A stretch of 15,810 bases of DNA from JBKEDF01 sp047975325 (lineage in GTDB: Bacteria; Pseudomonadota; Alphaproteobacteria; Rhodobacterales; Rhodobacteraceae), in NCBI GenBank assembly GCA_047975325.1, contig JBKEDF010000036.1, forward strand, positions 1-15,810, in the 5' to 3' direction. Positions 1 to 7,797 of the stretch are shown one piece after another (within the stretch, counting starts at the first letter, position 1; the number at the start of each line of letters is the position of its first letter). Both the position numbers and the translations under genes were made by a program. Under the pieces are notes generated by a model, which did not search any database, had not been told where the DNA came from, and saw only the letters and a program-made list of their open reading frames with translations.

Positions 1-271
1 TCCTTCCTTTCCCTGGCAGGAGGAGGCGCTTTCCGTCGCCCAGCACAAGCCCAATGTCTATATCGACCTTTCCGGCTGGTCCCCGAAATATTTCCCGAAA
101 ATCCTCATCCAATACGCCAACACGATGCTGAGGAAGAAAATGCTCTTCGGGTCCGACTGGCCGATGATCGCGCCCGAAAAATGGCTCGACGCCTTCGACA
201 AGGCCGATTTCCGTGACGAAGTCCGCCCGCTGATCCTGAAGGAAAACGCATTGCGATTGCTTGGGCGCTGA
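1..271 (+). CDS. Amidohydrolase-2 family protein, C-terminal fragment
   Basis: This is the 3' end of a gene that starts left of the window. The reading frame begins at base 2 and ends at the TGA at 269-271, leaving 89 codons. The fragment contains VYIDLSGW, then LLFGSDWP-like sequence (read as MLFGSDWPM), and ends KENALRLLGR. That pattern is typical of the last barrel strands of the amidohydrolase-2 (ACMSD-like, TIM-barrel) family, where the Asp of the GSDWP motif is the catalytic or metal-binding residue and the closing 'N(A)xRLL' helix ends the protein. Members hydrolyse or decarboxylate small cyclic or aromatic acids, and the substrate cannot be told from this piece. The next gene on the same strand starts 53 bases downstream, so the two could share a transcript. 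Family assignment is fairly sure; specific function is unknown. Confidence 0.8.
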   Translation, partial: PSFPWQEEALSVAQHKPNVYIDLSGWSPKYFPKILIQYANTMLRKKMLFGSDWPMIAPEKWLDAFDKADFRDEVRPLILKENALRLLGR

Positions 272-324
272 CCTTCGGGCCGCAACCGGACCGCATGAAA
301 GACCTGCCAACAAGGAGGAAGATA

Positions 325-1305
325 ATGACTTTCCCGACAAATTCGTTGCGTGCCATGGTGGCAGCTTCCGCAATAGCCCTGATGGGCATCACATCATTGA
401 CCGCGCAGGAAACCGGCCCCGGGGAGGGCGCAGATAATCTGGTGGTGACCCTTCTGGGGACAGGGACGCCGGGCCTCTATCCTGATCGTTACAGCTTTTC
501 CAATCTGGTCCAGGCGGGCGGGCTCAACCTGCTTTTCGATGCGGGGCGCGGGGCGACCCTGCGGATCGGACAGGCGGGGCTGGCGGTAGGCCAGATCGAC
601 GCCACCTTCCTGACGAATTTCCATTCCGATCATGTCAGTGGCCTGGCTGATGTCTTCATGACCGGCTATATCACCGTGCCCTATATCGGCGGGCGCAAGG
701 ACCCGTTTCAGCTTTATGGCCCTTTCGGGACGCAGACCCTCGCCGATGGGATCCTGATGGCGCATAAATGGGATATTGATACGCGCATCCTGGATGAAAA
801 CACCCCCGAAGCCGCAACGAGGATCGAGGCACATGAGGCCGAAAGCGGCGTGGTCTTCGATCAGGATGGCGTCAAGGTCACGGCCTTTACCGTCAACCAT
901 GGTGAAAATATCAACAATGCACTGGGTTATCGGGTGGATTACAAGGACAAATCGGTGCTTTTCAGCGGCGACACCACCTATGATATGAATGTCGTGGAAT
1001 TTGCCCGGGGCGCCAGGCTGGTGATCCATGAGGTGGGTATGGCCACCGAAAAGATGCTTGAACATCCCGCAACACCGCGCGTCATGGCACATCATACCAG
1101 CCCGGAGGATGTCGGCCGCGTCTTTGCCGAGGCCGATCCCGATTTCGCCGTCTATTCCCATATGGTGCTGATGGGCAATCCAAGGATGGAAGAGGTAATC
1201 CGCCGTACCCGGACGACCTATGACGGGCCGCTGGTGATCGGCAAGGATCTGATGCGCTTTACGCTGTCGGACAGCGGTACATCAATGCTGGTGCTCGCAG
1301 ACTGA
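325..1305 (+). CDS. Exported metallo-beta-lactamase-fold hydrolase (tRNase Z-like fold)
   Basis: A 326-residue MBL-fold protein. I place the start at the ATG at 325 rather than the in-frame ATG at 295, because AAGGAGG (312-318) sits six bases before it and the shorter protein begins with a typical signal peptide: a polar start, then a hydrophobic stretch (about residues 9-27), then an SLTAQ-type cleavage site. The mature enzyme should be periplasmic. Fold landmarks are LLGTGTPG near the N-terminus, NFHSDH at residues 98-103, VNHGE (His192), FSGDTTYD (Asp216), VIHE, the His pair 256-257 in AHHTSPED, and YSHM (His279). The general order matches the RNase Z/arylsulfatase-like branch. The oddity is that the first metal-binding His of the HxHxDH motif is Asn98. 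Substrate is unknown. Its neighbours are an amidohydrolase and an acyl-CoA dehydrogenase, which hints at small-molecule catabolism but proves nothing. Confidence 0.87.
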   Translation: MTFPTNSLRAMVAASAIALMGITSLTAQETGPGEGADNLVVTLLGTGTPGLYPDRYSFSNLVQAGGLNLLFDAGRGATLRIGQAGLAVGQIDATFLTNFHSDHVSGLADVFMTGYITVPYIGGRKDPFQLYGPFGTQTLADGILMAHKWDIDTRILDENTPEAATRIEAHEAESGVVFDQDGVKVTAFTVNHGENINNALGYRVDYKDKSVLFSGDTTYDMNVVEFARGARLVIHEVGMATEKMLEHPATPRVMAHHTSPEDVGRVFAEADPDFAVYSHMVLMGNPRMEEVIRRTRTTYDGPLVIGKDLMRFTLSDSGTSMLVLAD

Positions 1306-1377
1306 TCCTTCCGCAACCCGGAACCGTGTTTCGCCGGATCCGGGCGGGCTCCCCCCAAAAAGGTCATCGAGGTTCCC

Positions 1378-2856
1378 ATGATCCCCTTTCAGGCCCCCGT
1401 TGAGGATATCTTTGCCAGCCTACGCATCTTTGCCGGTGACCTGCCCCGATGGGACGCGGAATTGTCCGAGGAAATCACCCGCCATTTCGCCGGTTTTGCC
1501 GAAGGCGTTCTCGCTCCCCTCAATGCGGCGGGGGATCGGCAGGGATGCAGGCTGGAAAATGGCCGCGTATACATGCCCGACGGGTTTGGTGCGGCCTATG
1601 CCGAGCTTGCGGAAAACGGCTGGCAGGGGCTGACCGCACCGGAGGATCTGGGTGGGCAGGCAATGGACCACCTGACCGCCGCTGCCGTTTCGGAAATCTT
1701 TTCCGGCGCAAATCATGCGCTTCAGATGGTGACCAACCTCGTTCCCGGTGCAATCTCTACCCTGATGGCACATGGCACCACCGCACAACAGGCGGCCCAT
1801 ATCCCGCGCCTGGCTTCGGGGAAGTGGTTGTCGACGATGTGCCTGACGGAGGCCGGGGCAGGATCGGACCTGTCACGCATCCGCACCCGCGCCACGCACA
1901 ATGGCGATCACTGGCAGATTGACGGGCAAAAGATTTTCATCTCGGGTGGGGATCAGGACATGTCGGCGGGTATCCTGCATCTGGTTCTGGCCCGCACCGG
2001 CGCGCCTGAGGATGGGGCAAAGGGGCTGTCACTTTTCCTCTGTCCGTCGGAAATGGATGGAATACGCAACCGGATCACGGTCACGCGAATCGAGGAAAAG
2101 CTGGGGCTGCACGCCTCCCCCACCTGCCAGATGGAATTCGATCAGGCCTATGGTGAACTGATCGGTCAGGAAGGCCGGGGATTGGCCGCGATGTTCACGA
2201 TGATGAACCACGCAAGGCTGGACGTCGCGCTGCAGGGCGTCGCCCATGCCAGCCGCGCCCATGCAATTTCCGCCGCCTATGCCGCCGAACGCCAGCAGGG
2301 CCGCAAACCCGATGGCGGCGCGGCCATGCTGGCCGATCATCCCGATGTCAGGCGCATGCTGGATGAACAGCGCGATCTGGCCCTGACCTCACGCGCCATG
2401 TGCCATCTGGCGCTTGGCGAAATCGAACGCGGCAGCCGCCCTGCCCTGATCCAGTTCCTGACACCGCTTTGCAAGATCACAGCAACCGAAGCCGGGATTC
2501 GCGCCGCTGATCTGGGCATCCAGATCCTTGGTGGTTATGGCTATCTTGAAGAATACGGGCTGTCGCAGATCTGGCGCGATGCGCGTATCACCGCAATCTA
2601 TGAAGGCACGAATGGCATCCATGCGCTGACGCTCGCCACGCGCGCCCTGCAATTCGAAGGCGGCGCGGCCATTGCGGATTTTGCCGCCCTGATCGCACAG
2701 CTTGCCCCCGGCGAGGATGATATTTCGAGGCAACTCACCGCATGGGAACAGCGTGCCCGCGCGCTGGCCGGATCAAAAGACCCGCGCAAGCCTGCCCATG
2801 ATTTTGCGCAGGAAACGTCAAACCTCCTGCGCAATGCCATTCGCCTGCATCAATGA
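1378..2856 (+). CDS. Acyl-CoA dehydrogenase, DmdC-like, short C-terminus
   Basis: A 492-residue flavoprotein of the acyl-CoA dehydrogenase superfamily. It oxidises an acyl-CoA to the 2,3-enoyl-CoA and passes electrons to electron-transfer flavoprotein in the cytoplasm. Visible landmarks are GWQGLTAPEDLGG (about 81-93), the FAD/substrate motif MCLTEAGAGSDL (154-165), KLGLHASPT (241-249), QILGGYGYLEEY (381-392) and IYEGTNGI (407-414), where Glu409 is the expected catalytic base. The N-terminal extension before the core and the EGTNGI(H/Q)AL pattern resemble 3-methylmercaptopropionyl-CoA dehydrogenase (DmdC) and its many paralogues. Those proteins usually run to about 590 residues with an extra C-terminal helical domain. 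This one stops roughly 80 residues after the catalytic motif, so that domain is mostly missing. The start is supported by GAGG at 1369-1372. Exact substrate is not predictable, and DmdC itself is only one option. Confidence 0.88.
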   Translation: MIPFQAPVEDIFASLRIFAGDLPRWDAELSEEITRHFAGFAEGVLAPLNAAGDRQGCRLENGRVYMPDGFGAAYAELAENGWQGLTAPEDLGGQAMDHLTAAAVSEIFSGANHALQMVTNLVPGAISTLMAHGTTAQQAAHIPRLASGKWLSTMCLTEAGAGSDLSRIRTRATHNGDHWQIDGQKIFISGGDQDMSAGILHLVLARTGAPEDGAKGLSLFLCPSEMDGIRNRITVTRIEEKLGLHASPTCQMEFDQAYGELIGQEGRGLAAMFTMMNHARLDVALQGVAHASRAHAISAAYAAERQQGRKPDGGAAMLADHPDVRRMLDEQRDLALTSRAMCHLALGEIERGSRPALIQFLTPLCKITATEAGIRAADLGIQILGGYGYLEEYGLSQIWRDARITAIYEGTNGIHALTLATRALQFEGGAAIADFAALIAQLAPGEDDISRQLTAWEQRARALAGSKDPRKPAHDFAQETSNLLRNAIRLHQ

Positions 2857-2888
2857 TCCGACCACCCTGATGCACCGATGGACCGGAT

Positions 2889-4811
2889 TCAGGCGCGTTT
2901 GTCCATTATTGACACGCCAAGCACCTCCAGCACCTTTGCCTCGATCCGGCCCACATCAAGGCCCGCAACACGGTACATCGCGGCAGGGCTGGCCTGATCG
3001 ATGAAGATATCCGGCAACACCATCGAACGGAACTTCAGCCCATGATCAAAGACGCCCTCATCGGCCAGAAGCTGGGCGACATGGGATCCGAAACCGCCCG
3101 TGGCGCCCTCTTCGATCGTGATCAGCCCCTCATGTTCCGCAACCAGTTGCAGGATCAGGTCCCGATCCAGCGGTTTGGCAAAACGGGCATCCACGATTGT
3201 CGGGGAAATACCCCGGGGGGCAAGCGCCTCAGCCGCTTTCAACGCCTCCGACAACCGGGTACCGTAAGACAGGATCGCCACGCGTGATCCTTCGCGAACC
3301 ATCCTGCCCTTGCCGATCTCAAGCAGCTTGCCATGTTCTGGCATTTCACAGCCGACCCCTTCGCCGCGCGGATAACGAAAGGCGATGGGCCCGGTATCAT
3401 GGGCCGCTGCCGTAGCGACCATATGGACGAGTTCCGCCTCATCGGCCGCGGCCATCACCACCATTCCCGGCAGGTTGGCAAGAAAGGTAATATCGAAAGC
3501 CCCGGCATGGGTTGCCCCATCCGCCCCCACCAGCCCGGCGCGGTCAATCGCAAAACGCACCGGCAGGCGCTGGATCGCGACATCATGGACAACCTGATCG
3601 TAGCCACGTTGCAGGAAGGTTGAATAGATCGCACAGAAAGGCTTCATCCCACCTGCTGCAAGCGCCGCCGAAAAGGTCACGCCATGCTGTTCGGCAATAC
3701 CCACATCGAAACAACGGCGCGGGAATCGTTCAGCAAAAAGGTTCAGCCCCGTTCCATCGGGCATTGCCGCCGTCACAGCAACAATCCGGTCATCCCGGCT
3801 GGCCTGATCGATCAGCGATTGTGCGAAAACCCGGGTATAGGAAGGTGCGTTGGACGCTGTCTTGGCCTGTTTTCCCGTTGCCACATCGAATTTTGCCGTG
3901 GCATGGCCCTTGTCACGCGCTGCCTCTGCGGGGGCATAACCCTTCCCCTTGCGGGTAATGGCATGAATAAGCACCGGTCCATCCGCCCGTGCCCGCGCCA
4001 TGCGCAAAACCGGCAGCAGCTGATCAAGGTCATGCCCATCAATCGGGCCAAGATAGGAAAAACCCAGTTCCCCGAACAGGGTACCGCCCACCGCCATGCC
4101 CTTGATCATTTCCTTGGCACGCCGCGCACCTTCCTGGAAAGGTTCGGGCAGGAGGCTGACCGCACCACGCGCCGCCGCCTTGAGATCATGGAAAGGGGCC
4201 CCGGCATAAAGCCGTGTCAGATAGGATGACAGCGCCCCCACCGGCGGCGCGATGGACATCTCATTATCGTTCAGGATGACGAAAAGCCGCTTTTTCAGCG
4301 CGCCGGCATTGTTCATCGCCTCAAAAGCCATGCCACCGCTCATCGCGCCATCACCGATAACCGCAATCGCATCACCGGGATCGCCACCAAGATCCGCCGC
4401 GACAGCAAAGCCCAGCGCCGCCGAAATGGAAGTTGAACTATGGGCCGCACCAAACGGATCATAGGGGCTTTCCTTGCGCTTGGTGAAACCCGAAAGCCCG
4501 CCCTCCATCCTCAGGGTACGGATCCGGTCGCGCCGCCCGGTCAGGATCTTGTGTGGATAGCATTGATGCCCGACATCCCAGACGATCTTGTCACGCGGGG
4601 TGTCAAAGACAGCATGCAGCGCAACCGTCAATTCCACCACACCAAGCCCCGCACCCAGATGCCCACCCGTCACCGAAACCGCACTGATCGTTTCGGCACG
4701 CAATTCATCGGCAAGCTGGTGCAACTCCCGGTCGGAAAGCTGCTTCATATCCACCGGCAATGTCACACGGTCGAGGATCGGTGTCTCGGGACGGTCGCTT
4801 TTCTCGGTCAT
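2889..4811 (-). CDS. dxs: 1-deoxy-D-xylulose-5-phosphate synthase
   Basis: A 640-residue thiamine-diphosphate enzyme that condenses pyruvate with glyceraldehyde 3-phosphate to give DXP, the entry step of the MEP isoprenoid pathway and of thiamine and pyridoxal synthesis. Landmarks are SVTGGHLGAGLG with the conserved His51, the AHSSTSISAALG stretch, the cofactor-binding GDGAMSGG (153-160) with NDNEMSI about 25 residues later, GIAEQHGVTF carrying the catalytic Glu, and DRAGLVGADGATHAG. Length is normal for the family. An in-frame ATG lies 45 bases upstream, but the start at 4811 is preferred because GAAGGAAC (with AAGGAA read from 4823 to 4818) sits six bases before it and MTEK... gives the expected N-terminus. 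The ribosome-binding site touches the ispA stop codon (4825-4823), so translation is probably coupled. It is the last gene of the petP-to-dxs operon and is convergent with the acyl-CoA dehydrogenase gene. Confidence 0.97.
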   Translation of the reverse strand: MTEKSDRPETPILDRVTLPVDMKQLSDRELHQLADELRAETISAVSVTGGHLGAGLGVVELTVALHAVFDTPRDKIVWDVGHQCYPHKILTGRRDRIRTLRMEGGLSGFTKRKESPYDPFGAAHSSTSISAALGFAVAADLGGDPGDAIAVIGDGAMSGGMAFEAMNNAGALKKRLFVILNDNEMSIAPPVGALSSYLTRLYAGAPFHDLKAAARGAVSLLPEPFQEGARRAKEMIKGMAVGGTLFGELGFSYLGPIDGHDLDQLLPVLRMARARADGPVLIHAITRKGKGYAPAEAARDKGHATAKFDVATGKQAKTASNAPSYTRVFAQSLIDQASRDDRIVAVTAAMPDGTGLNLFAERFPRRCFDVGIAEQHGVTFSAALAAGGMKPFCAIYSTFLQRGYDQVVHDVAIQRLPVRFAIDRAGLVGADGATHAGAFDITFLANLPGMVVMAAADEAELVHMVATAAAHDTGPIAFRYPRGEGVGCEMPEHGKLLEIGKGRMVREGSRVAILSYGTRLSEALKAAEALAPRGISPTIVDARFAKPLDRDLILQLVAEHEGLITIEEGATGGFGSHVAQLLADEGVFDHGLKFRSMVLPDIFIDQASPAAMYRVAGLDVGRIEAKVLEVLGVSIMDKRA

Positions 4812-4822
4812 GGCTCGTTCCT

Positions 4823-5692
4823 TCAGCGATCCCGCGCAATGACATAACGCGCGCATTCCTTCAAGGTATCGGCTGCCACACCATAGGGGGCAAGGGCGGC
4901 TTCTGCCTCCGCCACCAGTTCCCCGGCGCGGGCACGGGCCGCATCAAGACCAAGAAGGGAAACGAAGGTCGCCTTTCCCGCATCTTCATCCTTGCCCAGC
5001 CGTTTGCCAGTAATCGCGGCATCGCCCGCAACATCCAGAATATCATCGGCTATCTGAAAAGCGAGGCCAAGCGCACGGGCATAGCGGCCCAAAGGTTCGG
5101 GATCCTCCCCGGCAAGGATGGCACCCGCCCGGCCGGACCATTCAATCAGCGCCCCGGTCTTACCCGCCTGAAGCCGGGTGATCTGTTCCAGGCCAAGCGG
5201 TGCAGATGCGGTTTCGGCGGCAATATCCAGGGCCTGCCCCAGGACCATGCCTTCCGCTCCTGCAGCCCGTGCCAGCCCCAAAATCAGCGCAAGACGGGTT
5301 TGCGCATCCCCAAGTGCCGGATCGCATAGCAGTTCATACGCCAGGGTTTGCAGGGCATCACCTGCCAGAACCGCTGTGGCCTCATCCCATTTGACATGGA
5401 TCGTCGGCTGCCCCCGGCGCAGATCATCATCATCCATGCAAGGCAGATCATCATGGATCAGGCTATAGGCATGCAGCGCCTCGATCGCCGCCGCAGCCGC
5501 GATGGCACGGTCGGCAGTCAGCCCATGCAGCACCGCACCTTCTAGAACCAGAAAACCCCGCAGCCGTTTGCCACCCCGAAGCGCATAGCGCATTGCATGA
5601 ATGACCGGTTCATCCGCCCGATCCAGAAGCGCGGCATCCAGCCGTGCCTGAATCGATTTGGCATTTTCCGCAAGACGGGCCTTGAAGGTCAC
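4823..5692 (-). CDS. ispA: Farnesyl diphosphate synthase / short-chain polyprenyl synthase
   Basis: A 289-residue trans-isoprenyl diphosphate synthase that extends dimethylallyl and geranyl diphosphate with isopentenyl diphosphate in the cytoplasm. Landmarks are GGKRLR (40-45), the first Asp-rich motif DDLPCMD (81-87), the GKTGAL stretch after helix F, and the second Asp-rich motif FQIADDILD (212-220, Asp216/217/220). It ends in VIARDR, like other IspA proteins. The start is a GTG at 5692 that overlaps the xseB TGA as GTGA. A longer frame reaching an upstream ATG at 5785 would run through xseB in another frame and gives a basic, unfamiliar N-terminus, so I reject it. Length fits farnesyl (C15) synthase. 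Geranylgeranyl synthase (CrtE) has the same motifs, but the xseB-ispA-dxs context favours IspA. The product feeds ubiquinone and undecaprenyl carrier synthesis. Confidence 0.95.
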   Translation of the reverse strand: MTFKARLAENAKSIQARLDAALLDRADEPVIHAMRYALRGGKRLRGFLVLEGAVLHGLTADRAIAAAAAIEALHAYSLIHDDLPCMDDDDLRRGQPTIHVKWDEATAVLAGDALQTLAYELLCDPALGDAQTRLALILGLARAAGAEGMVLGQALDIAAETASAPLGLEQITRLQAGKTGALIEWSGRAGAILAGEDPEPLGRYARALGLAFQIADDILDVAGDAAITGKRLGKDEDAGKATFVSLLGLDAARARAGELVAEAEAALAPYGVAADTLKECARYVIARDR

Positions 5693-5928
5693 ATCCCCTC
5701 CGCCGGGGCGGTGCCGGTGGCGCGGCCTTCCTGCGCGCGGATCAGTTCGACCCGCTCTTCGGCGGATTTCAGCTTTTCGGCGCAATGCGCCTTGAGCAAG
5801 GCCCCCCGTTCATAAAGTGCAATGGATTCCTCCAGTGCCACCTCCCCGCGTTCAAGGGCGGAAACCACCTTTTCCAGTTCCGCCATCGCCTCTTCGAAGC
5901 TCATTTCCGCAACGGGTTTCTCGCTCAT
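5689..5928 (-). CDS. xseB: Exodeoxyribonuclease VII small subunit
   Basis: A 79-residue protein that pairs with XseA to form exonuclease VII, which degrades single-stranded DNA from both ends to short oligonucleotides. The family core is visible at about residues 8-60: MSFEEAMAELEKVVSALERGE, then LEESIALYERG and LKAHCAEKLKSAEERVE, two helices that form the small-subunit coiled coil. The C-terminal 15-20 residues (Gly/Ala/Pro-rich, ending PAEGM) are variable tail. Its ATG overlaps the upstream deacetylase-like gene as ATGA, and its TGA overlaps the ispA GTG, so it sits between two 4-base overlaps and is almost certainly translationally coupled to both. The large-subunit gene xseA is not in this window. 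Confidence 0.95.
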   Translation of the reverse strand: MSEKPVAEMSFEEAMAELEKVVSALERGEVALEESIALYERGALLKAHCAEKLKSAEERVELIRAQEGRATGTAPAEGM

Positions 5929-6848
5929 GCACCAGGATCCTTCAATTCGCCGACATGCGCAGCCACGCTGGTGGCCAGGGCGTCGAGATCATAGCCACCT
6001 TCGAGACAGGAAACCACCCGTCCCCCGCAGCAATCCGCCGCGATCTGCCGGATCTCACGGGTGAGCCAGGCAAAATCCGCCTCACGCCAGTTGAGCCCCG
6101 CCAGCGGATCATCGGCATGGGCATCAAAACCGGCCGAAATCAGGATCAGTTCCGGTACAAAATCGCGCAGACGTGCCAGTGCCGGGCCATAGGCGGCGCG
6201 CATTTCCGCCCCACCGGAGCCCCCCAGCAACGGCAGGTTCACGATCTGATCATATGCACCCCGTTCATCCGCCGCACCGGTACCGGGATAAAGCGGCATC
6301 TGATGAGACGAGATGAAAAACGCCCGATCCTCCTCCCATAGCAGATCCTGCGTGCCATTTCCGTGATGTACGTCAAAATCCACCACCGCCACCCGGTTCA
6401 GCGCGTGATGTTCCAGCGCCCGTTTCGCGGCAATGGCAACATTGCCAAACAGGCAAAACCCCATGGCAGTTTCGGTTTCGGCATGATGGCCGGGCGGACG
6501 GGTAGCGACAAAGGCGTTTGTGGCCCCATCCGACAACACAAGGTCCACCGCGGCGCAGGCACCACCCACCCCGCGTAGCGCTGCCTGCCAGGATCCCGGT
6601 GCCAGATATGTATCGCCATCAAGCCGGACCCAGCCCTGCCGGGGCATGGCCCTGTGCACCCGTTCAAGGTAACCGGGCGGATGGCAGCGCAGGATATCTT
6701 CCTCCGTCCCAAGTGGCGTATCGCATCGAAGCAGGTCTATCCCCTCAAGCGCGCGGTTCACGGCCTCCAGCCGGGCGATCTGTTCGGGATGGCCCGGAGG
6801 ATTTTGATGCCCATCGCAATCCGGATGAGTGAAAAATGCGGTTGTCAT
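5925..6848 (-). CDS. Histone deacetylase-like zinc amidohydrolase
   Basis: A 307-residue protein of the arginase/deacetylase superfamily (HDAC-like, AcuC/HdaH group). Members remove acetyl groups from lysines, polyamines or related amides with a zinc ion. The active-site parts are all present: GHPEQIARL near the N-terminus, RPPGHHAE (117-124, His121/His122), DFDVHHGNGT (157-166, zinc ligands Asp159 and His161), SAGFDAH (238-244, third ligand Asp242) and LEGGYD (282-287, transition-state Tyr286). The enzyme should therefore be active. The natural substrate is not known, and bacteria have no nucleosomal histones, so the name reflects fold only. The start ATG at 6848 overlaps the TGA of the small upstream ORF as ATGA, with a purine-rich AGGAGC just before it. 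The stop overlaps xseB. Placement in the isoprenoid/xseB operon appears to be a lineage habit rather than a functional link. Confidence 0.93.
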   Translation of the reverse strand: MTTAFFTHPDCDGHQNPPGHPEQIARLEAVNRALEGIDLLRCDTPLGTEEDILRCHPPGYLERVHRAMPRQGWVRLDGDTYLAPGSWQAALRGVGGACAAVDLVLSDGATNAFVATRPPGHHAETETAMGFCLFGNVAIAAKRALEHHALNRVAVVDFDVHHGNGTQDLLWEEDRAFFISSHQMPLYPGTGAADERGAYDQIVNLPLLGGSGGAEMRAAYGPALARLRDFVPELILISAGFDAHADDPLAGLNWREADFAWLTREIRQIAADCCGGRVVSCLEGGYDLDALATSVAAHVGELKDPGA

Positions 6849-7084
6849 CTTGCTCCTCGCAGCCTCCCGGCACAGGCCTGTGTGGCGGCAATTGCCCCCG
6901 TGCGGCCTTCCAGCGCGACGCTGCCTGCCCCACCCTCACCAAAATAGATTACGCGCAGCACCGCCGTTCCGGCCAGCCTGTCAAACAGATTGCCCTGCGG
7001 CAAGACAAATACAACACCGGGCGCCACACCCGGATAATGGCCCATCATGGCCGTCCGGCGGCCAATCACCGAAAGCAGGATCAA
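6845..7084 (-). CDS. Small unknown protein between petR and the deacetylase gene
   Basis: I do not recognise this 79-codon frame. It starts with TTG at 7084, overlapping the petR stop as TTGA, and its own TGA overlaps the deacetylase ATG as ATGA. It therefore fills the space between its neighbours exactly. The third codon positions are GC-rich, as in the flanking genes. The product begins MILLSVIGRR, is Gly/Ala/Val-rich with a hydrophobic middle (PGVVFVLPQG, AVLRVIYFG), and ends in a basic tail. It has no Cys motif, no clear transmembrane helix and no catalytic signature. A later start is possible at the paired ATG codons (residues 13-14), but neither choice has a strong ribosome-binding site. 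It could be a genuine coupled small gene, the decayed remnant of a larger one, or open by chance. Conservation across related genomes would decide. Confidence 0.5.
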   Translation of the reverse strand: MILLSVIGRRTAMMGHYPGVAPGVVFVLPQGNLFDRLAGTAVLRVIYFGEGGAGSVALEGRTGAIAATQACAGRLRGAR

Positions 7085-7797
7085 TCCGGGGCAAGCATAT
7101 AACCCGCACCGCGTACCGTTTGCAGGTAACGTGGTTGTTTGGGATCGGCCTCGATCTTGCGGCGCAGGCGGGTGATCTGGACATCCACCGCACGTTCCTG
7201 CCCGCGTTCACCTTCCTCCGGGATCTCGGTGCGATGCATGTCGCCAGCCAGTTCTTCCCGGCTGACGGGCTGTCCGGCCTGTGTGGCAAAGATCCGCATC
7301 AATTGTGCCTCGGTCGCTGTCAGGCGCACAGGTTCCGTGCCGCGCCAGAGCTCCCCGCGTTCCAGGTCATAACGAACCTCGCCCAGATGCAGCACCTTCG
7401 GCCCGGCATCCGCCACAGCCTGCGGAACGCGACGCAGGATGGCGTTGATACGCAACAGCAATTCCTTGGGTTCAAACGGCTTGACCAGATAATCATCCGC
7501 CCCGGCCTCAAACCCGTCGATCCGGCTCGACATCTCCCCCCGCGCGGTCAAAAGAAGAATGGGTGCACGTAACCATCCCCGCAATTCCCGTGTCAGCGCA
7601 ATGCCATCTTCCCCCGGCATCATCACATCCAGCACGATAAGATCAAATTCCAGCCCGTCCAGCAGCTTGCGCGCCTGTGCCGCATCCCGGGCAATCGTCA
7701 CCAGGAATCCGTTGCGCATCAGGAAACGCTGCAACAGGCTGCGGATTCGTTCGTCGTCATCCACGACCAGAAGATGTATCTGCAATTCGGCGGTCAT
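7081..7797 (-). CDS. petR: OmpR-family response regulator PetR
   Basis: A 238-residue two-domain response regulator. The receiver domain (about 7-120) has the acidic pair Asp13/Asp14 in VVDDDE, the phosphorylation site Asp57 in LIVLDVMMP, and Lys106 in DDYLVKPFEP. The winged-helix DNA-binding domain (about 137-237) ends with AVDVQITRLRRKIEADP and YLQTVRGAGYML, the OmpR/PhoB recognition helix and wing. The name comes from the partnership with a MarR-type gene directly upstream, which matches the petP-petR pair of Rhodobacter capsulatus, where PetR was found next to the cytochrome bc1 operon and needed for respiratory and photosynthetic growth. No sensor kinase gene and no petABC lie in this window. 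Its ATG overlaps the petP stop (ATGA), and its TGA overlaps the TTG of the next small ORF. The name is an inference from family and context; the family call itself is firm. Confidence 0.9.
   Translation of the reverse strand: MTAELQIHLLVVDDDERIRSLLQRFLMRNGFLVTIARDAAQARKLLDGLEFDLIVLDVMMPGEDGIALTRELRGWLRAPILLLTARGEMSSRIDGFEAGADDYLVKPFEPKELLLRINAILRRVPQAVADAGPKVLHLGEVRYDLERGELWRGTEPVRLTATEAQLMRIFATQAGQPVSREELAGDMHRTEIPEEGERGQERAVDVQITRLRRKIEADPKQPRYLQTVRGAGYMLAPD

Noticed and set aside
394..1161. Long leftward open frame of 255 codons opposite the MBL hydrolase gene
   Set aside because: It is the antisense of a clear gene with signal peptide and metal motifs. The predicted product has no recognisable domain and no supporting ribosome-binding site.
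2857..2888. Terminator between the convergent acyl-CoA dehydrogenase and dxs genes
   Set aside because: Only five-base arms (ATCCG/CGGAT or CCTGA/TCAGG) with long loops and no T-run are present, too weak to call.
4812..4856. Upstream in-frame ATG for dxs adding 15 residues
   Set aside because: It would overlap ispA by 34 bases and lacks a good ribosome-binding site. The ATG at 4811 has AAGGAA at the right distance.
6829..7572. Rightward 247-codon open frame opposite petR and the small ORF
   Set aside because: Its product is rich in Pro, Arg and His as expected for an antisense reading, and it covers the conserved petR coding region.
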